This document shows, piece after piece, positions 15,141 to 24,948 of a DNA stretch of 50,867 nucleotides; position 1 is the stretch's first letter; each line of letters begins with the position of its first letter. Source of the DNA: Clostridiales bacterium (GTDB lineage: Bacteria > Bacillota > Clostridia > Lachnospirales > Lachnospiraceae); the NCBI GenBank assembly GCA_029007845.1, contig JAQXIP010000088.1, forward strand, positions 1 through 50,867, given 5' to 3'. The position numbers and the translations under genes were made by a program. The notes beneath the pieces are model-generated. The model worked only from the letters and a program-made list of their open reading frames with translations, made no database searches and had not been told where the DNA came from.

Positions 15141-15169
15141 TTGACAGATAGCGGAGTGTCCTGTATACT
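15141..15169 (+). promoter_or_regulatory. Promoter of tRNA-Gly
   Basis: TTGACA (15141-15146) and TATACT (15164-15169), spacer 17 bp, about 45 bases upstream of the tRNA. Confidence 0.8.
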
Positions 15170-15214
15170 ATCAATTGTTGAGGCGGTCACAACGAAAACC
15201 GCAAAACAAGAAAT

Positions 15215-15287
15215 GCGCGAGTGGCTCAGTTGGTGGAGTACAACCTTGCCAAGGTTGGGGTCGCGGGTTCGAGTCCCGTCTCGCGCT
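15215..15287 (+). tRNA. tRNA-Gly (anticodon GCC)
   Basis: The acceptor arm GCGCGAG pairs with CTCGCGC and the discriminator is T, as in bacterial tRNA-Gly. The anticodon arm is CAACC-TTGCCAA-GGTTG, giving GCC at positions 34-36. The T arm shows GCGGGTTCGAGTCCCGT. CCA is not encoded. It is a single-gene unit between its own promoter and a terminator at 15296. Confidence 0.97.
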
Positions 15288-16238
15288 CTATTGAAACCAG
15301 ATACTTATCAGGTATCTGGTTTTTTCGTGCTTTTTTATATTGTCTGATAGAACCTCTGTCTGACAGGATAGCGAACCTGGTTTCCCATCAGAAGTTATGG
15401 TAATCATGCCGTCTTCATCTGTCCGAAGTACATGTTGTGCATATTTTTTCAGACGGGAAAGGACATTTTTATCCGGATGTCCATAAGAATTGTCTTTTCC
15501 TACACTGATAACCGCATAAGAAGCACCGACTTCTTTTATGAAGGATATGCCGTTTGCGGTATCACTGCCATGGTGACTGACCAGATAGACGTCAGACCGG
15601 ACATCGTAGGTTGAGAGAATATCCGATTCCACACTGGCAGGTGCATCTGACATAAAGAGAAAATGGCAGGAGCCATAAGTCATGCGGAGAACAAGACTGG
15701 CAGCATTTGCATCGTCGGAATTCTTGCTCCCAGCATTGGCAGATAATACCTGGGCAGATAAATTCCTGCTAAGAGAAAGGGTATCACCGGTATTCGGATA
15801 ATGAACGGTTACCTGATTCTGCTCGATCGCTTCTGTTAATTTCTGAAAGGCTTTTGTGTCTTTGTGAAGCCGGGACTGGTATAAAACCGGAACCGAATAA
15901 TCGGTAAGAATGGAAGCAGCACTTCCCATGTGGTCGGCATCCGGGTGGGATAGAATCAGACAGTCAATATGGGAAATCCCTTTTTTGGATAATTGTTTTT
16001 TTAAGAGCGGGTAATTGGAATAGGAGCCGGTATCGAACAGAATTACACGTCCGTCTGCCTGTATCAGGGAAGCGTTCCCCTGATGAACATCCAGATAACT
16101 AATCTCTATGCCGGAAAGCGCACTGTCTGACTGGCCAGACAGATTCTGCTTTATTTTGCCGGTAAAAATTGAAAAAATGAATAAACGTAAAAAGAAAAGA
16201 ATTAAAAAACGGCTGTGGCGGTTTGATTTCTGCTTCAT
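15288..16238 (-). CDS. ComEC/Rec2-type metallo-beta-lactamase-fold hydrolase
   Basis: A 316-residue minus-strand protein with a basic N-terminus and one hydrophobic segment (about residues 10-25: FLILFFLRLFIFSIF), so it is membrane-anchored or exported. The MBL core is clear: ISYLDVHQGNASLIQ, ILFDTG, LILSHPDADHMG (the HxDxDH-type metal motif), LFMSDA and LVSHHGSDT. It matches the C-terminal soluble domain of ComEC without the channel domain. Such stand-alone proteins are probably extracellular nucleases or phosphodiesterases; the substrate is not known. The last ten or so codons run through the tRNA terminator and end one base from the tRNA 3' end. TATAAT on the minus strand near 16275 may be its -10 box. 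Confidence 0.85.
   Translation of the reverse strand: MKQKSNRHSRFLILFFLRLFIFSIFTGKIKQNLSGQSDSALSGIEISYLDVHQGNASLIQADGRVILFDTGSYSNYPLLKKQLSKKGISHIDCLILSHPDADHMGSAASILTDYSVPVLYQSRLHKDTKAFQKLTEAIEQNQVTVHYPNTGDTLSLSRNLSAQVLSANAGSKNSDDANAASLVLRMTYGSCHFLFMSDAPASVESDILSTYDVRSDVYLVSHHGSDTANGISFIKEVGASYAVISVGKDNSYGHPDKNVLSRLKKYAQHVLRTDEDGMITITSDGKPGSLSCQTEVLSDNIKKHEKTRYLISIWFQ
15296..15325. terminator. Bidirectional terminator between tRNA-Gly and the minus-strand hydrolase
   Basis: ACCAGATAC (15296-15304) pairs with GTATCTGGT (15312-15320); TTTTT follows on the plus side. The same bases encode the last residues of the minus-strand gene, whose stop is at 15288-15290. Confidence 0.85.
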
Positions 16239-16343
16239 AAAATCCCATCCTTACTGTTACTGTCTTGTTGGTGCATTATATCATGATTCTGCTTTTATTT
16301 ACAGAGAGAATATGGTAGAATAAAGTCATAAGATGCGGTTTAT

Positions 16344-16366
16344 GTTTCACACGAGGAGAGTGAAAC
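16344..16366 (+). promoter_or_regulatory. Leader hairpin before the chemoreceptor gene
   Basis: GTTTCAC (16344-16350) and GTGAAAC (16360-16366) form a seven-bp stem with a nine-base loop containing GAGGAG. I do not recognise a riboswitch here; weak evidence only. Confidence 0.3.
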
Positions 16367-16413
16367 GATACGAAGGGAGAAGGATCATCCTATATCTACA
16401 GGGGGTGTGTTTT

Positions 16414-18093
16414 ATGAAACTAAAAGCGAAAGTATTGTCTATGGGACTTTTCTGTTCTTTGATTGCGCTGCTGATCAGTCTTATGATCTCTCTGCCGACT
16501 GCGAAGACACTTGTGGAAGACAGTGTCTCCAATAACATGCTGAATCTGGCAAAGGCATATGGAAAGATGGTGGAATACCGGATCAGCAAGAATGGAAATT
16601 CAATGCTGCTTCAGGAAGAATTAATTGAATTGTTTCAGGATGTTAAAGTAGACGGGGTAGATACCTGTTATCCGTATTTTGTCAGCTCCAGTAATAAGGT
16701 TCTTTATCATCCGGATGAATCGCTTTATGGGACGGATAATACGAATGAAGAGGCAAAGGAACTGGTAAATGAAGTAAACAGTGGACTGAATCCGGATATT
16801 GAACCAAAGGTAGTTGAGTATACCGATAATGGAAAAGAGATGCTGGCGGGATATTATGTGCTGGACAGCATAGGCAGTATCGTTATGATTATTGCGGAAA
16901 GGGACGATGCAGTCAGCATGGCTTCTGCTCTTGCCCGGAAAAATATGGTGGGGGCAGTGATTGCCATGCTCGTTGCCCTGATTACTTCTCTGATCTTTGC
17001 CAGTGTAATTGTAAAGCCGATCAAGCGTGTTACTACTGTAATTCAGCGGTGTTCTGCACTTGATCTGAGAAATCAGGATCTGCTTCGCTCCGGTCTGAAG
17101 AGAAAAGATGAGATTGGGGATATCAGCCGGGCGATGGAAAAACTGCAGAGTACTCTGGCACAGGTTGTGGAGAAGCTGTCCGGCGTTGCAGGCGATCTAT
17201 CCACGGATGCAGATAAATTAAGCAATATGGTAAGCACACTCGAGAACCATTCTGAGAGCAATAATAAGACGGCATCTGCACTGTCTGATCTGATGAAAAT
17301 CAATCAGAAGAGTGTGGAGCATATTGATGAGAGTGTAGGCGGTATTAATCGGAATGTGGGAGCGATTAATGGACAGACAAGGCATGGAGTGGAAGTGGTC
17401 TCCAATGTAATCCGTGATGCAGAGAATATGAAGAATAACACAGAAGAGGCCAGCAGTAAAACAAAGGAGATGTACCAGATTCTGAAAAGCGAAACAGCTG
17501 AGATTATGGAACGTTCCAAAGAAATCGATAAGATTAATCATCTCACTGGAGGAATTGTGGAGATCGCGGAACAGACATCCCTTTTATCTCTGAATGCATC
17601 CATTGAGGCGGCACATGCTGGTGAGCAGGGAAAGGGATTTGCTGTTGTGGCAGAAGAAATCAATTCTCTGGCAGAACAATCCAATAAAATGGCAGAAAGT
17701 ATTATGATTACTACGGAGCGTGTACGGGAGGTGACTTCCGCCACACTGGAATGTCTGGAAAAGACAATGGATTTTCTGGAAAAAACGGTGCTGGGAGATT
17801 ATAATGAATTTATTGCTATATGCGGAGTATATGTAAATAATTCCAAAGAGATTGAAATTAACATGCAGAAAATCAGCGAATCGGTTGATCTGCTTCATGT
17901 TATGACAAAAGATATTAAAGGTTCCGTTGATGAGATATCTGGAAGTATATCCGAGAGCACGTCTGGAATCTCCGGGATGGAGGAGCAGGCAAAGCATCTT
18001 CTGGAAATGGTTTCGAACGTGTATGAAATGTCCGATCAGACAAAGGAATATTCGGATGAACTTCAGACGGTTATGGGACAATTTACGGTATAA
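16414..18093 (+). CDS. Methyl-accepting chemotaxis protein (Cache-type sensor, HAMP, signalling domain)
   Basis: The ATG at 16414 follows CAGGGGG and starts [20 protein letters not shown], so the first membrane helix begins near residue 7; upstream in-frame codons lack a site. The 559-residue receptor has an extracellular region of about 150 residues with Cache-like features ([44 protein letters not shown]), a second membrane helix (about 180-203), HAMP and a cytoplasmic coiled coil with the hairpin tip [22 protein letters not shown] and [11 protein letters not shown]. Such receptors normally drive CheA/CheW; none is encoded nearby. The neighbour 27 bp on is a soluble hybrid kinase. The ligand is not known; Cache domains bind small metabolites. 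Confidence 0.92.
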   Translation: MKLKAKVLSMGLFCSLIALLISLMISLPTAKTLVEDSVSNNMLNLAKAYGKMVEYRISKNGNSMLLQEELIELFQDVKVDGVDTCYPYFVSSSNKVLYHPDESLYGTDNTNEEAKELVNEVNSGLNPDIEPKVVEYTDNGKEMLAGYYVLDSIGSIVMIIAERDDAVSMASALARKNMVGAVIAMLVALITSLIFASVIVKPIKRVTTVIQRCSALDLRNQDLLRSGLKRKDEIGDISRAMEKLQSTLAQVVEKLSGVAGDLSTDADKLSNMVSTLENHSESNNKTASALSDLMKINQKSVEHIDESVGGINRNVGAINGQTRHGVEVVSNVIRDAENMKNNTEEASSKTKEMYQILKSETAEIMERSKEIDKINHLTGGIVEIAEQTSLLSLNASIEAAHAGEQGKGFAVVAEEINSLAEQSNKMAESIMITTERVREVTSATLECLEKTMDFLEKTVLGDYNEFIAICGVYVNNSKEIEINMQKISESVDLLHVMTKDIKGSVDEISGSISESTSGISGMEEQAKHLLEMVSNVYEMSDQTKEYSDELQTVMGQFTV

Positions 18094-18120
18094 TCATACA
18101 GAAAGTGGTGTCAAAGCCGG

Positions 18121-19377
18121 ATGACGTTGGATGATAGACAAAATAAAAAAGATTACGAATATAAACTGCTTAGTGATGCTTACCGGAAGCTGAAGAATGA
18201 GAACGAACAGCTATCCGGAGAGTTAAAACAGATTAAGAAAGCGGACAGGGAGAAGTCCGTCCTTTTATCCCAGATTAGTCACGAACTTCGCGTCCCGATG
18301 ACTTCGATTATGAATCTGACAGAAATATTATTGATGCGCAATGATTTGCCGGATGCTGTCAGAGAAAACCTGCAGGATATTCAGCACTCTGGAGAATATT
18401 TAAAAGCATTAATGAATGATACACAGGATATAACTCTCATGGAGAAGAAACAGCTTCTGTTTCATTATGAACCGGAAGTAATGGACAATGTAGTGGCATA
18501 TGTTAAGAAAAATATTGCATCATTGGCTGAAAAGAAGCAGATTTGTTTTGAAATTCATACGGAAGAGTTTACCAGATGTTCCCTTATGATGGACCGGGTT
18601 CGAATTCAGCAGATTCTGATTAATCTTTTGACTAATGCGGTGAAATTTACACCAGATGGGGGACATGTTGAACTGACACTTCGAAGTGAAAAGACCGAGG
18701 GTAATATGGTTCTGGTTCAAATCCTTGTGAGGGATAATGGGATCGGTATACGTCCGGAATTTCTTCCAAAAGTCTATGTGCCATTTGCCAGAGATGACCG
18801 TAAGGAGATTGGATATCAGGAGGGAATGGGGCTTGGACTTCCAATTACAAAAATGCTTGTGGATCAGATGAAAGGCTCAATTCAGGTGTCGAGTCTTGTG
18901 AATAAAGGCACACAGATCACAGTTTGTTTTCTGCTTGAAAAAAAGGAAACGGCTGTCATAAAACCGAAACCGGAAAGAAAAGGGAACCATTCTAAACGAA
19001 CCGGACAGATTCTGTTGTGTGAAGACAATCGTCTTAATGCAAAAACAATTAAAACGATACTGGAAACCTTCCATTGTAAAGTAAATACAGCAAAGAATGG
19101 ACAGGAAGCAGTCCAGAAGTTTTGTGAATCAACGCTTCATACGTATGATTTGGTTTTTATGGATCTTAAGATGCCGGTAATGAACGGTGTGGAAGCGACA
19201 CGCTATATCCGGAATCTGAATCGTGCGGATGCAAAGATTGTACCGATTATTGCCATGACTGCCAGCAGTGACCGGGAAGATAGAAAAAAGATGGAAAATG
19301 CAGGAATCACAGCTTATTTATACAAACCGGTTAATACGGAAGGTCTGCAACGAATTCTGGAACGATATCTTTTTTAA
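18121..19377 (+). CDS. Soluble hybrid histidine kinase with receiver domain
   Basis: A 418-residue protein without signal peptide or membrane helix. Residues 11-45 are a coiled coil; HisKA follows with LLSQISHELRVPMTSI (phospho-His54). The ATPase domain shows LINLLTNAVKFTPDGG (N box), VRDNGIGIRPEF (G1) and GMGLGLPITKMLV (G2). From about residue 296 there is a receiver domain (ILLCEDN, phospho-acceptor Asp348 in FMDLKMPVMNG, IAMTAS, YKPV). No PAS or GAF sensor domain is present. Because the upstream gene is a chemoreceptor, this kinase may take its input from it, though that would be unusual (inference). No output DNA-binding domain is fused or adjacent. ATG at 18121 has only a weak site (AAAGCCGG). 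Confidence 0.92.
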   Translation: MTLDDRQNKKDYEYKLLSDAYRKLKNENEQLSGELKQIKKADREKSVLLSQISHELRVPMTSIMNLTEILLMRNDLPDAVRENLQDIQHSGEYLKALMNDTQDITLMEKKQLLFHYEPEVMDNVVAYVKKNIASLAEKKQICFEIHTEEFTRCSLMMDRVRIQQILINLLTNAVKFTPDGGHVELTLRSEKTEGNMVLVQILVRDNGIGIRPEFLPKVYVPFARDDRKEIGYQEGMGLGLPITKMLVDQMKGSIQVSSLVNKGTQITVCFLLEKKETAVIKPKPERKGNHSKRTGQILLCEDNRLNAKTIKTILETFHCKVNTAKNGQEAVQKFCESTLHTYDLVFMDLKMPVMNGVEATRYIRNLNRADAKIVPIIAMTASSDREDRKKMENAGITAYLYKPVNTEGLQRILERYLF

Positions 19378-19453
19378 CCGGACATAATCTTCTTCAAAAT
19401 GAGGATACTATCAGATAGATACTGATGGATCGTTTCAGAAGAGGAGTTATGGT

Positions 19454-20389
19454 ATGCAGACAAAGAGGACAGATCTGGCTGTAGAGATCAGAGAGTCATT
19501 TCCGGAAGATGACGTGGAATTAAAAGGAGTTATTCTAAAAGAAAAGCAGGTAAAGGATACTGGTATTCATATTTCGACCGTTCAGATTACGAATCAGCGC
19601 GGCGCAAAGGCTATGGGAAAACCAAAAGGACATTATATTACCGTGGAATCGGAAGAACTGGAATATATGAAAAAAGAACACCGTGAAATATTAGTTCAGA
19701 CGATCAGCCGGTATTTAAATCTGCTGGCCAGTAGAGAACAGCTTAAGGAGAACGGGGTTGTACTGGTGGTGGGGCTTGGGAACCGGGAGGCTACACCGGA
19801 TTCCGTCGGTCCCCGTGTAGTGGATCAGCTGGTGATTACCCGGCACTTAAGAAGTGAATACGGAGAGAGCTTTTCAAAAGAGTATTCTTTAAAAACACTG
19901 GCAGCCATCGCACCAGGTGTAACCGGGCAGACCGGGATGGAAGTCGTGGAGATTCTAAAGGGAATCGTATCCCAGATGAAACCGGATCTCATAGTAGTAG
20001 TAGATGCCCTGGCAGCCAGAAGTGTGGAACGGTTAAACCGGACCATTCAGATTACGGACACCGGAATCTGTCCGGGATCCGGTGTGGGAAATCATCGTAA
20101 AGCACTTAATAAAGAGACACTGGGCGTTCCGGTGGTTGCAGTGGGAGTGCCTACCGTGGTGGATGCAGCAACGATTGTAAGCGATTATCTGGAAGAAGCA
20201 TTTTTGGAAGAGGGCTTGTCCCAGAAAGAGCTTAAAGATTTTTTTGACCAGATATGGGAATCCAGAAAAAAAAGCGGGAAGACTGATCTGATTGTCACAC
20301 CCAAAAATATGGATGAGGCAGTCCAGAATATTGCAGATGTGCTGTCGGATGCCATTAATGACAGTTTTGCTTTTTTTGAAGATTCATGA
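19454..20389 (+). CDS. gpr: GPR endopeptidase (spore germination protease)
   Basis: A 311-residue protein with GPR family blocks: RTDLAVEIRESFPE at the start (the propeptide region), VVLVVGLGNREATPDSVGPRVVD, LAAIAPGVTGQTGMEVVEI, LIVVVDALAARSVERLN, CPGSGVGNHRKALNKETLGVPVVAVGVPTVVDA (family pattern, read in parts). GPR is made as a zymogen in the forespore and degrades small acid-soluble spore proteins at germination. Its presence with spoIIP shows the host belongs to an endospore-forming lineage. The gene is the first of a gpr-spoIIP pair. RBS AGAGGAG precedes the ATG. Confidence 0.95.
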   Translation: MQTKRTDLAVEIRESFPEDDVELKGVILKEKQVKDTGIHISTVQITNQRGAKAMGKPKGHYITVESEELEYMKKEHREILVQTISRYLNLLASREQLKENGVVLVVGLGNREATPDSVGPRVVDQLVITRHLRSEYGESFSKEYSLKTLAAIAPGVTGQTGMEVVEILKGIVSQMKPDLIVVVDALAARSVERLNRTIQITDTGICPGSGVGNHRKALNKETLGVPVVAVGVPTVVDAATIVSDYLEEAFLEEGLSQKELKDFFDQIWESRKKSGKTDLIVTPKNMDEAVQNIADVLSDAINDSFAFFEDS

Positions 20390-20417
20390 AATATCGTTCT
20401 ATTTTCTTCATAAGTTC
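20388..20417 (+). promoter_or_regulatory. Possible sigma-E type promoter before spoIIP
   Basis: AAATATC near 20388 and CATAAGTT near 20408, about 13 bases apart, loosely fit the mother-cell sigma-E consensus (ATATT, CATACA-like). spoIIP is sigma-E dependent in Bacillus. The match is weak. Confidence 0.25.
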
Positions 20418-20444
20418 ATATATTCTTCGTAAGGCGGTGAACCT

Positions 20445-21659
20445 ATGAAGTGGAAAATGAAGAGGATAGCTGGATTATTGATTATAATGGTTCTTTTTCT
20501 TTTATATATCTGTAATCCTGTTGTGAAGCAGGACACATTAAGATTCGGTGCAAACATCCGTGACCAGTTTCTGGAGTCCTGGTTTATCTATATGACGGAT
20601 TATATGCTTGATGAGAAATACCAGGTGTCTTATACAGCCAGAAGCTACTGGAAAATGGATCCTTATGAAAGGCAGAGGGAAAAAGCGGTAAAAGAGGCAG
20701 AGGATGAAAATGCCAGACAGAAAAATGCTTTATCGGAAAATCAGGAAGCCCGGGTGTTAACAGAACGGAAAATCTATATCAGTTCAAATGATATTCTGAC
20801 AGGAGATTCTTATCAGGAAGAACTTCTATCTTCAGATTGGACAAGTGAAGAAAAAATAAAACTCGGTGCAAACGAAAATATGATTTTAAAGCTGAAAAAA
20901 GAGAAGAGTCTTTCCTATCTGATTGAAAACTTTTTTGTAGTACATTCCACTACGACTATTGATAAAAATGTCTTTCAAGTTGATAAATTATTATCCACTG
21001 ACTGTAAAATGCAGAAAAAAAAGAAGAAAAAACAGCCGCAGATTCTGATTTACCATACCCATGGAGGTTCAGAAACTTTTATAGACAGCCGGGAAGGGAA
21101 AAAAGAGGACTCCATTATTGGAGTAGGGACGGAACTATCAGAGGAGCTGAAAGTGTATGGATATAATGTGCTTCATGATAAAACAGAATATGACCGGATT
21201 AACGGGAAAATTGACCGAAGCAGGGCATATACGGTAGCAGAGAAAGAAATTACAAAAACATTGAAAGAGTACCCGTCTATTGAAGTTGTCATTGATCTGC
21301 ACCGTGATGCAGCGGCAGAAGGAGGCGGAGGACTTGTGACAACCATTGACGGGAAAAAAACTGCCCAGATTATGCTGTTTAATGGACTGAGCCGGAATCT
21401 GAAGGGAGAGATTTCTTATTTAAAGAATCCGAATCTACAAGCGAATCTTGCATTCAGTCTTCAGGTTCAGATGGCGTCTCTGAAAGAATATCCGGAATTC
21501 TCAAGGAAAATTTATTTAAAGCCTTACCGCTATAATCTTCACTTACGGAAAAAATCTCTGCTTATTGAGCTGGGCAATCATAAAAATACGGTTTCAGAGG
21601 CAAAGAATGCGGCAAAACCCTTGGCAAGGATTATCCATGAAGTGTTGTCCGGCCAATAA
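20445..21659 (+). CDS. spoIIP: Stage II sporulation protein P (SpoIIP)
   Basis: A 404-residue protein with an N-terminal membrane anchor (IAGLLIIMVLFLLYI), a linker region with charged low-complexity parts, and the SpoIIP catalytic domain from about residue 195: QILIYHTHGGSETF, EELKVYGYNVLHDKTEYD, VVIDLHRDAAAEGGGG, QIMLFNGL and SLLIELGNHKNT. SpoIIP is a peptidoglycan amidase/endopeptidase that works with SpoIID and SpoIIM in engulfment of the forespore. The histidine and glutamate motifs are intact. It follows gpr by 55 bp, the common gene order in clostridia and bacilli. Confidence 0.93.
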   Translation: MKWKMKRIAGLLIIMVLFLLYICNPVVKQDTLRFGANIRDQFLESWFIYMTDYMLDEKYQVSYTARSYWKMDPYERQREKAVKEAEDENARQKNALSENQEARVLTERKIYISSNDILTGDSYQEELLSSDWTSEEKIKLGANENMILKLKKEKSLSYLIENFFVVHSTTTIDKNVFQVDKLLSTDCKMQKKKKKKQPQILIYHTHGGSETFIDSREGKKEDSIIGVGTELSEELKVYGYNVLHDKTEYDRINGKIDRSRAYTVAEKEITKTLKEYPSIEVVIDLHRDAAAEGGGGLVTTIDGKKTAQIMLFNGLSRNLKGEISYLKNPNLQANLAFSLQVQMASLKEYPEFSRKIYLKPYRYNLHLRKKSLLIELGNHKNTVSEAKNAAKPLARIIHEVLSGQ

Positions 21660-21660
21660 G

Positions 21661-21735
21661 CGTAACAGTTCAGCCGTGACGAGCACACAGCCGCCGGAAG
21701 CTCGCAGAATATCAGGTGCCATGAAATACCCGCTT
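21661..21735. repeat. Intergenic segment sharing a 15-mer with 11885-11899
   Basis: CGTAACAGTTCAGCC (21661-21675) is identical to 11885-11899. Beyond the 15-mer the two copies diverge. The following bases include CGAGC/GCTCG arms. It lies directly after the spoIIP stop and before the lepA promoter. A dispersed repeat is likely but two partial copies alone cannot prove it. Confidence 0.35.
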
Positions 21736-21754
21736 TCGCTCCATTGAACACCTT

Positions 21755-21783
21755 TTGACCTTGGTATTAGAATATGATACAAT
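21755..21783 (+). promoter_or_regulatory. Promoter of lepA
   Basis: TTGACC (21755-21760) and TACAAT (21778-21783), spacer 17 bp, 31 bases upstream of the chosen lepA start. Confidence 0.75.
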
Positions 21784-21814
21784 ACCTATGAAAAAAGCCA
21801 TTGGAGGAAGAAAG

Positions 21815-23620
21815 ATGGATCAGAAACATATTCGGAATTTTTGCATTGTTGCCCATATCGACCATGGAAAGTCAACCCTGGCCGATCGGATTATAGAGAA
21901 AACAGGTCTTCTGACAAGCCGTGAGATGCAGGCTCAGGTTCTGGACAATATGGAGCTTGAACGGGAGCGGGGCATTACGATTAAAGCCCAGACTGTCCGC
22001 ATTGTGTATCAGGCAAAGGACGGGGAAGAATATTTGTTTAATTTGATTGATACGCCGGGACATGTGGATTTTAATTATGAAGTATCCCGCAGCCTGGCAG
22101 CCTGTGAAGGGGCAATCCTGATTGTAGATGCTGCCCAGGGGATTGAAGCCCAGACATTGGCAAACTGTTATCTGGCACTGGATCATGACCTGGAGATTAT
22201 GCCGGTTATTAATAAAATTGATCTTCCAAGTGCCGACCCGGAACGTGTAAAAGCCGAAATTGAAGATGTGATCGGTCTGGATGCATCAGATGCACCCCTG
22301 ATTTCGGCTAAGATGGGAACGAATATTGAAGAAGTTCTTGAGCAGATTGTAACCAAGATTCCGGCTCCATCCGGTGATTTAGAGAAACCATTAAAGGCAC
22401 TGATCTTCGATTCGGTGTATGATGCCTATAAAGGTGTAATTGTTTTTTGCCGGATATTCGACGGTATGGTAAAAAAAGGAACGAGGATGCGGATGATGGC
22501 TACCGGTGCAGAAGCAGAGGTGGTAGAGGTAGGAACATTTGGTGCAGGCCAGTTTATTCCGGCAGAAGAACTGACAGCCGGAATGGTAGGCTATATTACG
22601 GCCAGCCTGAAAAATGTAAAGGATACCCGGGTGGGGGATACAGTTACTGATGCAGACAATCCGTGTGAAGAGGCACTGCCTGGTTATAAAAAGGTGAATC
22701 CTATGGTGTACTGCGGTTTATATCCGGCAGATGGGGCGAAGTATCAGGATCTTAGGGATGCTTTGGAAAAACTGCAGTTAAATGATGCCTCCCTGCAATT
22801 TGAAGCAGAGACTTCGATTGCACTGGGATTTGGCTTTCGGTGTGGTTTTTTAGGCTTGCTCCATCTGGAGATTATTCAGGAACGGCTGGAACGGGAATAT
22901 AATCTGGACTTAGTTACCACTGCGCCAAGCGTTGTATATAAAGTATATAAAACAGATGGACAGGTCCTTGATATTACGAATCCATCCAACCTTCCGGATC
23001 CATCGGAGATTGAGCATATGGAAGAGCCGGTTGTCAGTGCAGAGATTATGGTTACGACAGAGTATGTGGGATCGATTATGAACCTCTGTCAGGAAAGAAG
23101 AGGCAATTACCTTGGTATGGAATATCTGGAGACAACCCGTGCCCTGCTAAAATATGAACTGCCTTTAAATGAAATCATATACGATTTCTTTGATGCATTA
23201 AAATCCCGTTCGAGAGGTTATGCTTCCTTTGATTATGAGATGAAAGGATACCAGCCATCGAAACTGGTAAAACTGGACATTCTTATTAACAAAGAAGAAG
23301 TCGATGCCCTGTCCTTTATCATCCATGCAGATACCGCCTATGAGCGGGCACGGAAGATGTGTGAGAAGCTTAAACAGGAGATTCCAAGACAGTTATTTGA
23401 GATTCCGATCCAGGCGGCAATTGGCAGTAAAGTCATTGCCCGGGAAACGGTAAAGGCGATGAGAAAAGATGTGCTTGCCAAATGTTATGGTGGAGATATA
23501 TCCAGAAAACGAAAACTGTTAGAGAAACAGAAGGAAGGAAAAAAGCGGATGCGTCAGGTGGGCAATGTGGAGATCCCACAGAAGGCGTTCATGAGTGTGT
23601 TAAAGCTGGACGAAGAGTAA
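21815..23620 (+). CDS. lepA: Elongation factor 4 (LepA), ribosome-binding GTPase
   Basis: The ATG at 21815 lies seven bases after TTGGAGG and gives [22 protein letters not shown], as expected; an in-frame ATG at 21788 lacks a site. The 601-residue product has the GTPase motifs G1 AHIDHGKST, the RGITIKAQ switch I, DTPGHVDF, and NKIDLPSA, then domain II, two alpha/beta domains and the LepA-specific C-terminal domain ([23 protein letters not shown]-like block near 535-560, [16 protein letters not shown]). LepA binds ribosomes, promoting back-translocation or ribosome assembly. It has its own promoter and terminator. Confidence 0.96.
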   Translation: MDQKHIRNFCIVAHIDHGKSTLADRIIEKTGLLTSREMQAQVLDNMELERERGITIKAQTVRIVYQAKDGEEYLFNLIDTPGHVDFNYEVSRSLAACEGAILIVDAAQGIEAQTLANCYLALDHDLEIMPVINKIDLPSADPERVKAEIEDVIGLDASDAPLISAKMGTNIEEVLEQIVTKIPAPSGDLEKPLKALIFDSVYDAYKGVIVFCRIFDGMVKKGTRMRMMATGAEAEVVEVGTFGAGQFIPAEELTAGMVGYITASLKNVKDTRVGDTVTDADNPCEEALPGYKKVNPMVYCGLYPADGAKYQDLRDALEKLQLNDASLQFEAETSIALGFGFRCGFLGLLHLEIIQERLEREYNLDLVTTAPSVVYKVYKTDGQVLDITNPSNLPDPSEIEHMEEPVVSAEIMVTTEYVGSIMNLCQERRGNYLGMEYLETTRALLKYELPLNEIIYDFFDALKSRSRGYASFDYEMKGYQPSKLVKLDILINKEEVDALSFIIHADTAYERARKMCEKLKQEIPRQLFEIPIQAAIGSKVIARETVKAMRKDVLAKCYGGDISRKRKLLEKQKEGKKRMRQVGNVEIPQKAFMSVLKLDEE

Positions 23621-23659
23621 GTGGTAACCCAGACTTCTTGTATGTAAATCAGTAAAGAG

Positions 23660-23704
23660 ACCTGGCGGTGTAAGGTGCATCCCTTACATCTCCAGGTTTT
23701 TTTA
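23660..23704 (+). terminator. Terminator of lepA
   Basis: ACCTGG...GTGTAAGG pairs with CCTTACA...CCAGGT over a short GTGCAT loop, followed by TTTTTTT. Confidence 0.88.
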
Positions 23705-23790
23705 CTGATCTATGGGTAGAAAGGGAAAGCCTGGTTATTACTCTCCGGTTTGGAAATAGAAGAAATTGGGAAAGGAAAAAAGAAGGATCT

Positions 23791-24948
23791 ATGAAAAAAA
23801 AATTAGGTGTGTATGTCCATATTCCGTTTTGTATCCGAAAATGTAACTATTGCGATTTTTTATCGGCACCGGCTTCAGACAAGGTGATAGAGGAGTATGT
23901 ACAGGGACTTCAAAAAGAGATTGCGTCCTTTGGGAAGCTGGATGAATTCCGGGAAAGTAACTATGAGGCGGTGTCGGTCTTCTTTGGCGGAGGAACACCG
24001 TCCATATTGTCAGCCTGCCAGATTGAACGGATTCTTCAAATGATCCGGACAACGATTCCATCAGAGAACGATCTGGAAGTAACATTGGAGGCGAATCCAG
24101 GGACACTGACAAGAGAAAAACTGAATGGATTTTTTAAGGCAGGGGTGAACCGGCTAAGTCTTGGCCTTCAGTCAACCGACAACCAGATGCTTGCAGTTCT
24201 TGGAAGAATTCACACCTATGAAGAATTTCTTGATAATTATAAGATGGCAAGAGAAGCAGGCTTTCAAAATATAAATATTGACCTGATGTCGGGACTTCCC
24301 GGACAGACACTCAAGCAGTGGGAAGATTCTCTGACGAAAGTCTGCCGGTTAGATCCGGAGCATATTTCCGCATACAGTCTGATTATTGAGCCAGAAACGG
24401 TTTTTTACCAGATGTATGATAAACATAGAGAGGAGCTGCCGGATGAGGAAACCGAGCGGAAAATGTATGAACGGACGAAGGAGATTCTGGACGGATATGG
24501 ATACCAGCGGTATGAAATCTCTAATTATGGGAAAGACGGTTTTTCATGCAGACATAATGAAGGATATTGGAAAAGGCAGGATTATGTTGGGTTTGGAACC
24601 GGGGCAGCTTCCCTGTTAATGGATAACCGGTACAGTCAGAGAAGGGAACTTTCATATTTTCTTAAGCATCCGGATTGGAAGGAAAATATTCAGGAAAAGG
24701 AGACCTTAACTGAGACTGCTAAAATGGAGGAGACGATGTTTCTTGGACTTCGAAGAATGGAAGGGGTATCCCGGGAGCATTTTTTCAGGCAATTTGGTAA
24801 AAACATAGACGATGTGTATGGAAAGGTAATTGAAAAGTACCGGAAACTGGGATTATTAAAAGAACAGGATGGGAAGATTGCCCTTACCGAAGCTGGAATT
24901 TCAGTAAGTAATATAATTTTTTCTGATTTTTTGATATCCGAGTATTGA
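23791..24948 (+). CDS. hemW: Radical SAM protein HemW (coproporphyrinogen oxidase-like, heme chaperone)
   Basis: A 385-residue protein that begins KLGVYVHIPFCIRKCNYCDF, giving the radical-SAM CxxxCxxC cluster. FFGGGTPSIL, LEANPGTL, NRLSLGLQS, NINIDLMSGLPGQT and GYQRYEISNYG are family blocks. It lacks the N-terminal extension of true HemN, so it is better called HemW, which binds heme and inserts it into target proteins, than an oxygen-independent oxidase. The position before hrcA is common in Firmicutes. The -35 of the hrcA promoter overlaps its stop codon. Confidence 0.92.
   Translation: MKKKLGVYVHIPFCIRKCNYCDFLSAPASDKVIEEYVQGLQKEIASFGKLDEFRESNYEAVSVFFGGGTPSILSACQIERILQMIRTTIPSENDLEVTLEANPGTLTREKLNGFFKAGVNRLSLGLQSTDNQMLAVLGRIHTYEEFLDNYKMAREAGFQNINIDLMSGLPGQTLKQWEDSLTKVCRLDPEHISAYSLIIEPETVFYQMYDKHREELPDEETERKMYERTKEILDGYGYQRYEISNYGKDGFSCRHNEGYWKRQDYVGFGTGAASLLMDNRYSQRRELSYFLKHPDWKENIQEKETLTETAKMEETMFLGLRRMEGVSREHFFRQFGKNIDDVYGKVIEKYRKLGLLKEQDGKIALTEAGISVSNIIFSDFLISEY

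Noticed and set aside
16321-16413. A c-di-GMP riboswitch before the chemoreceptor
   Set aside because: Only a short hairpin is present; the conserved core sequences of the known classes are missing.
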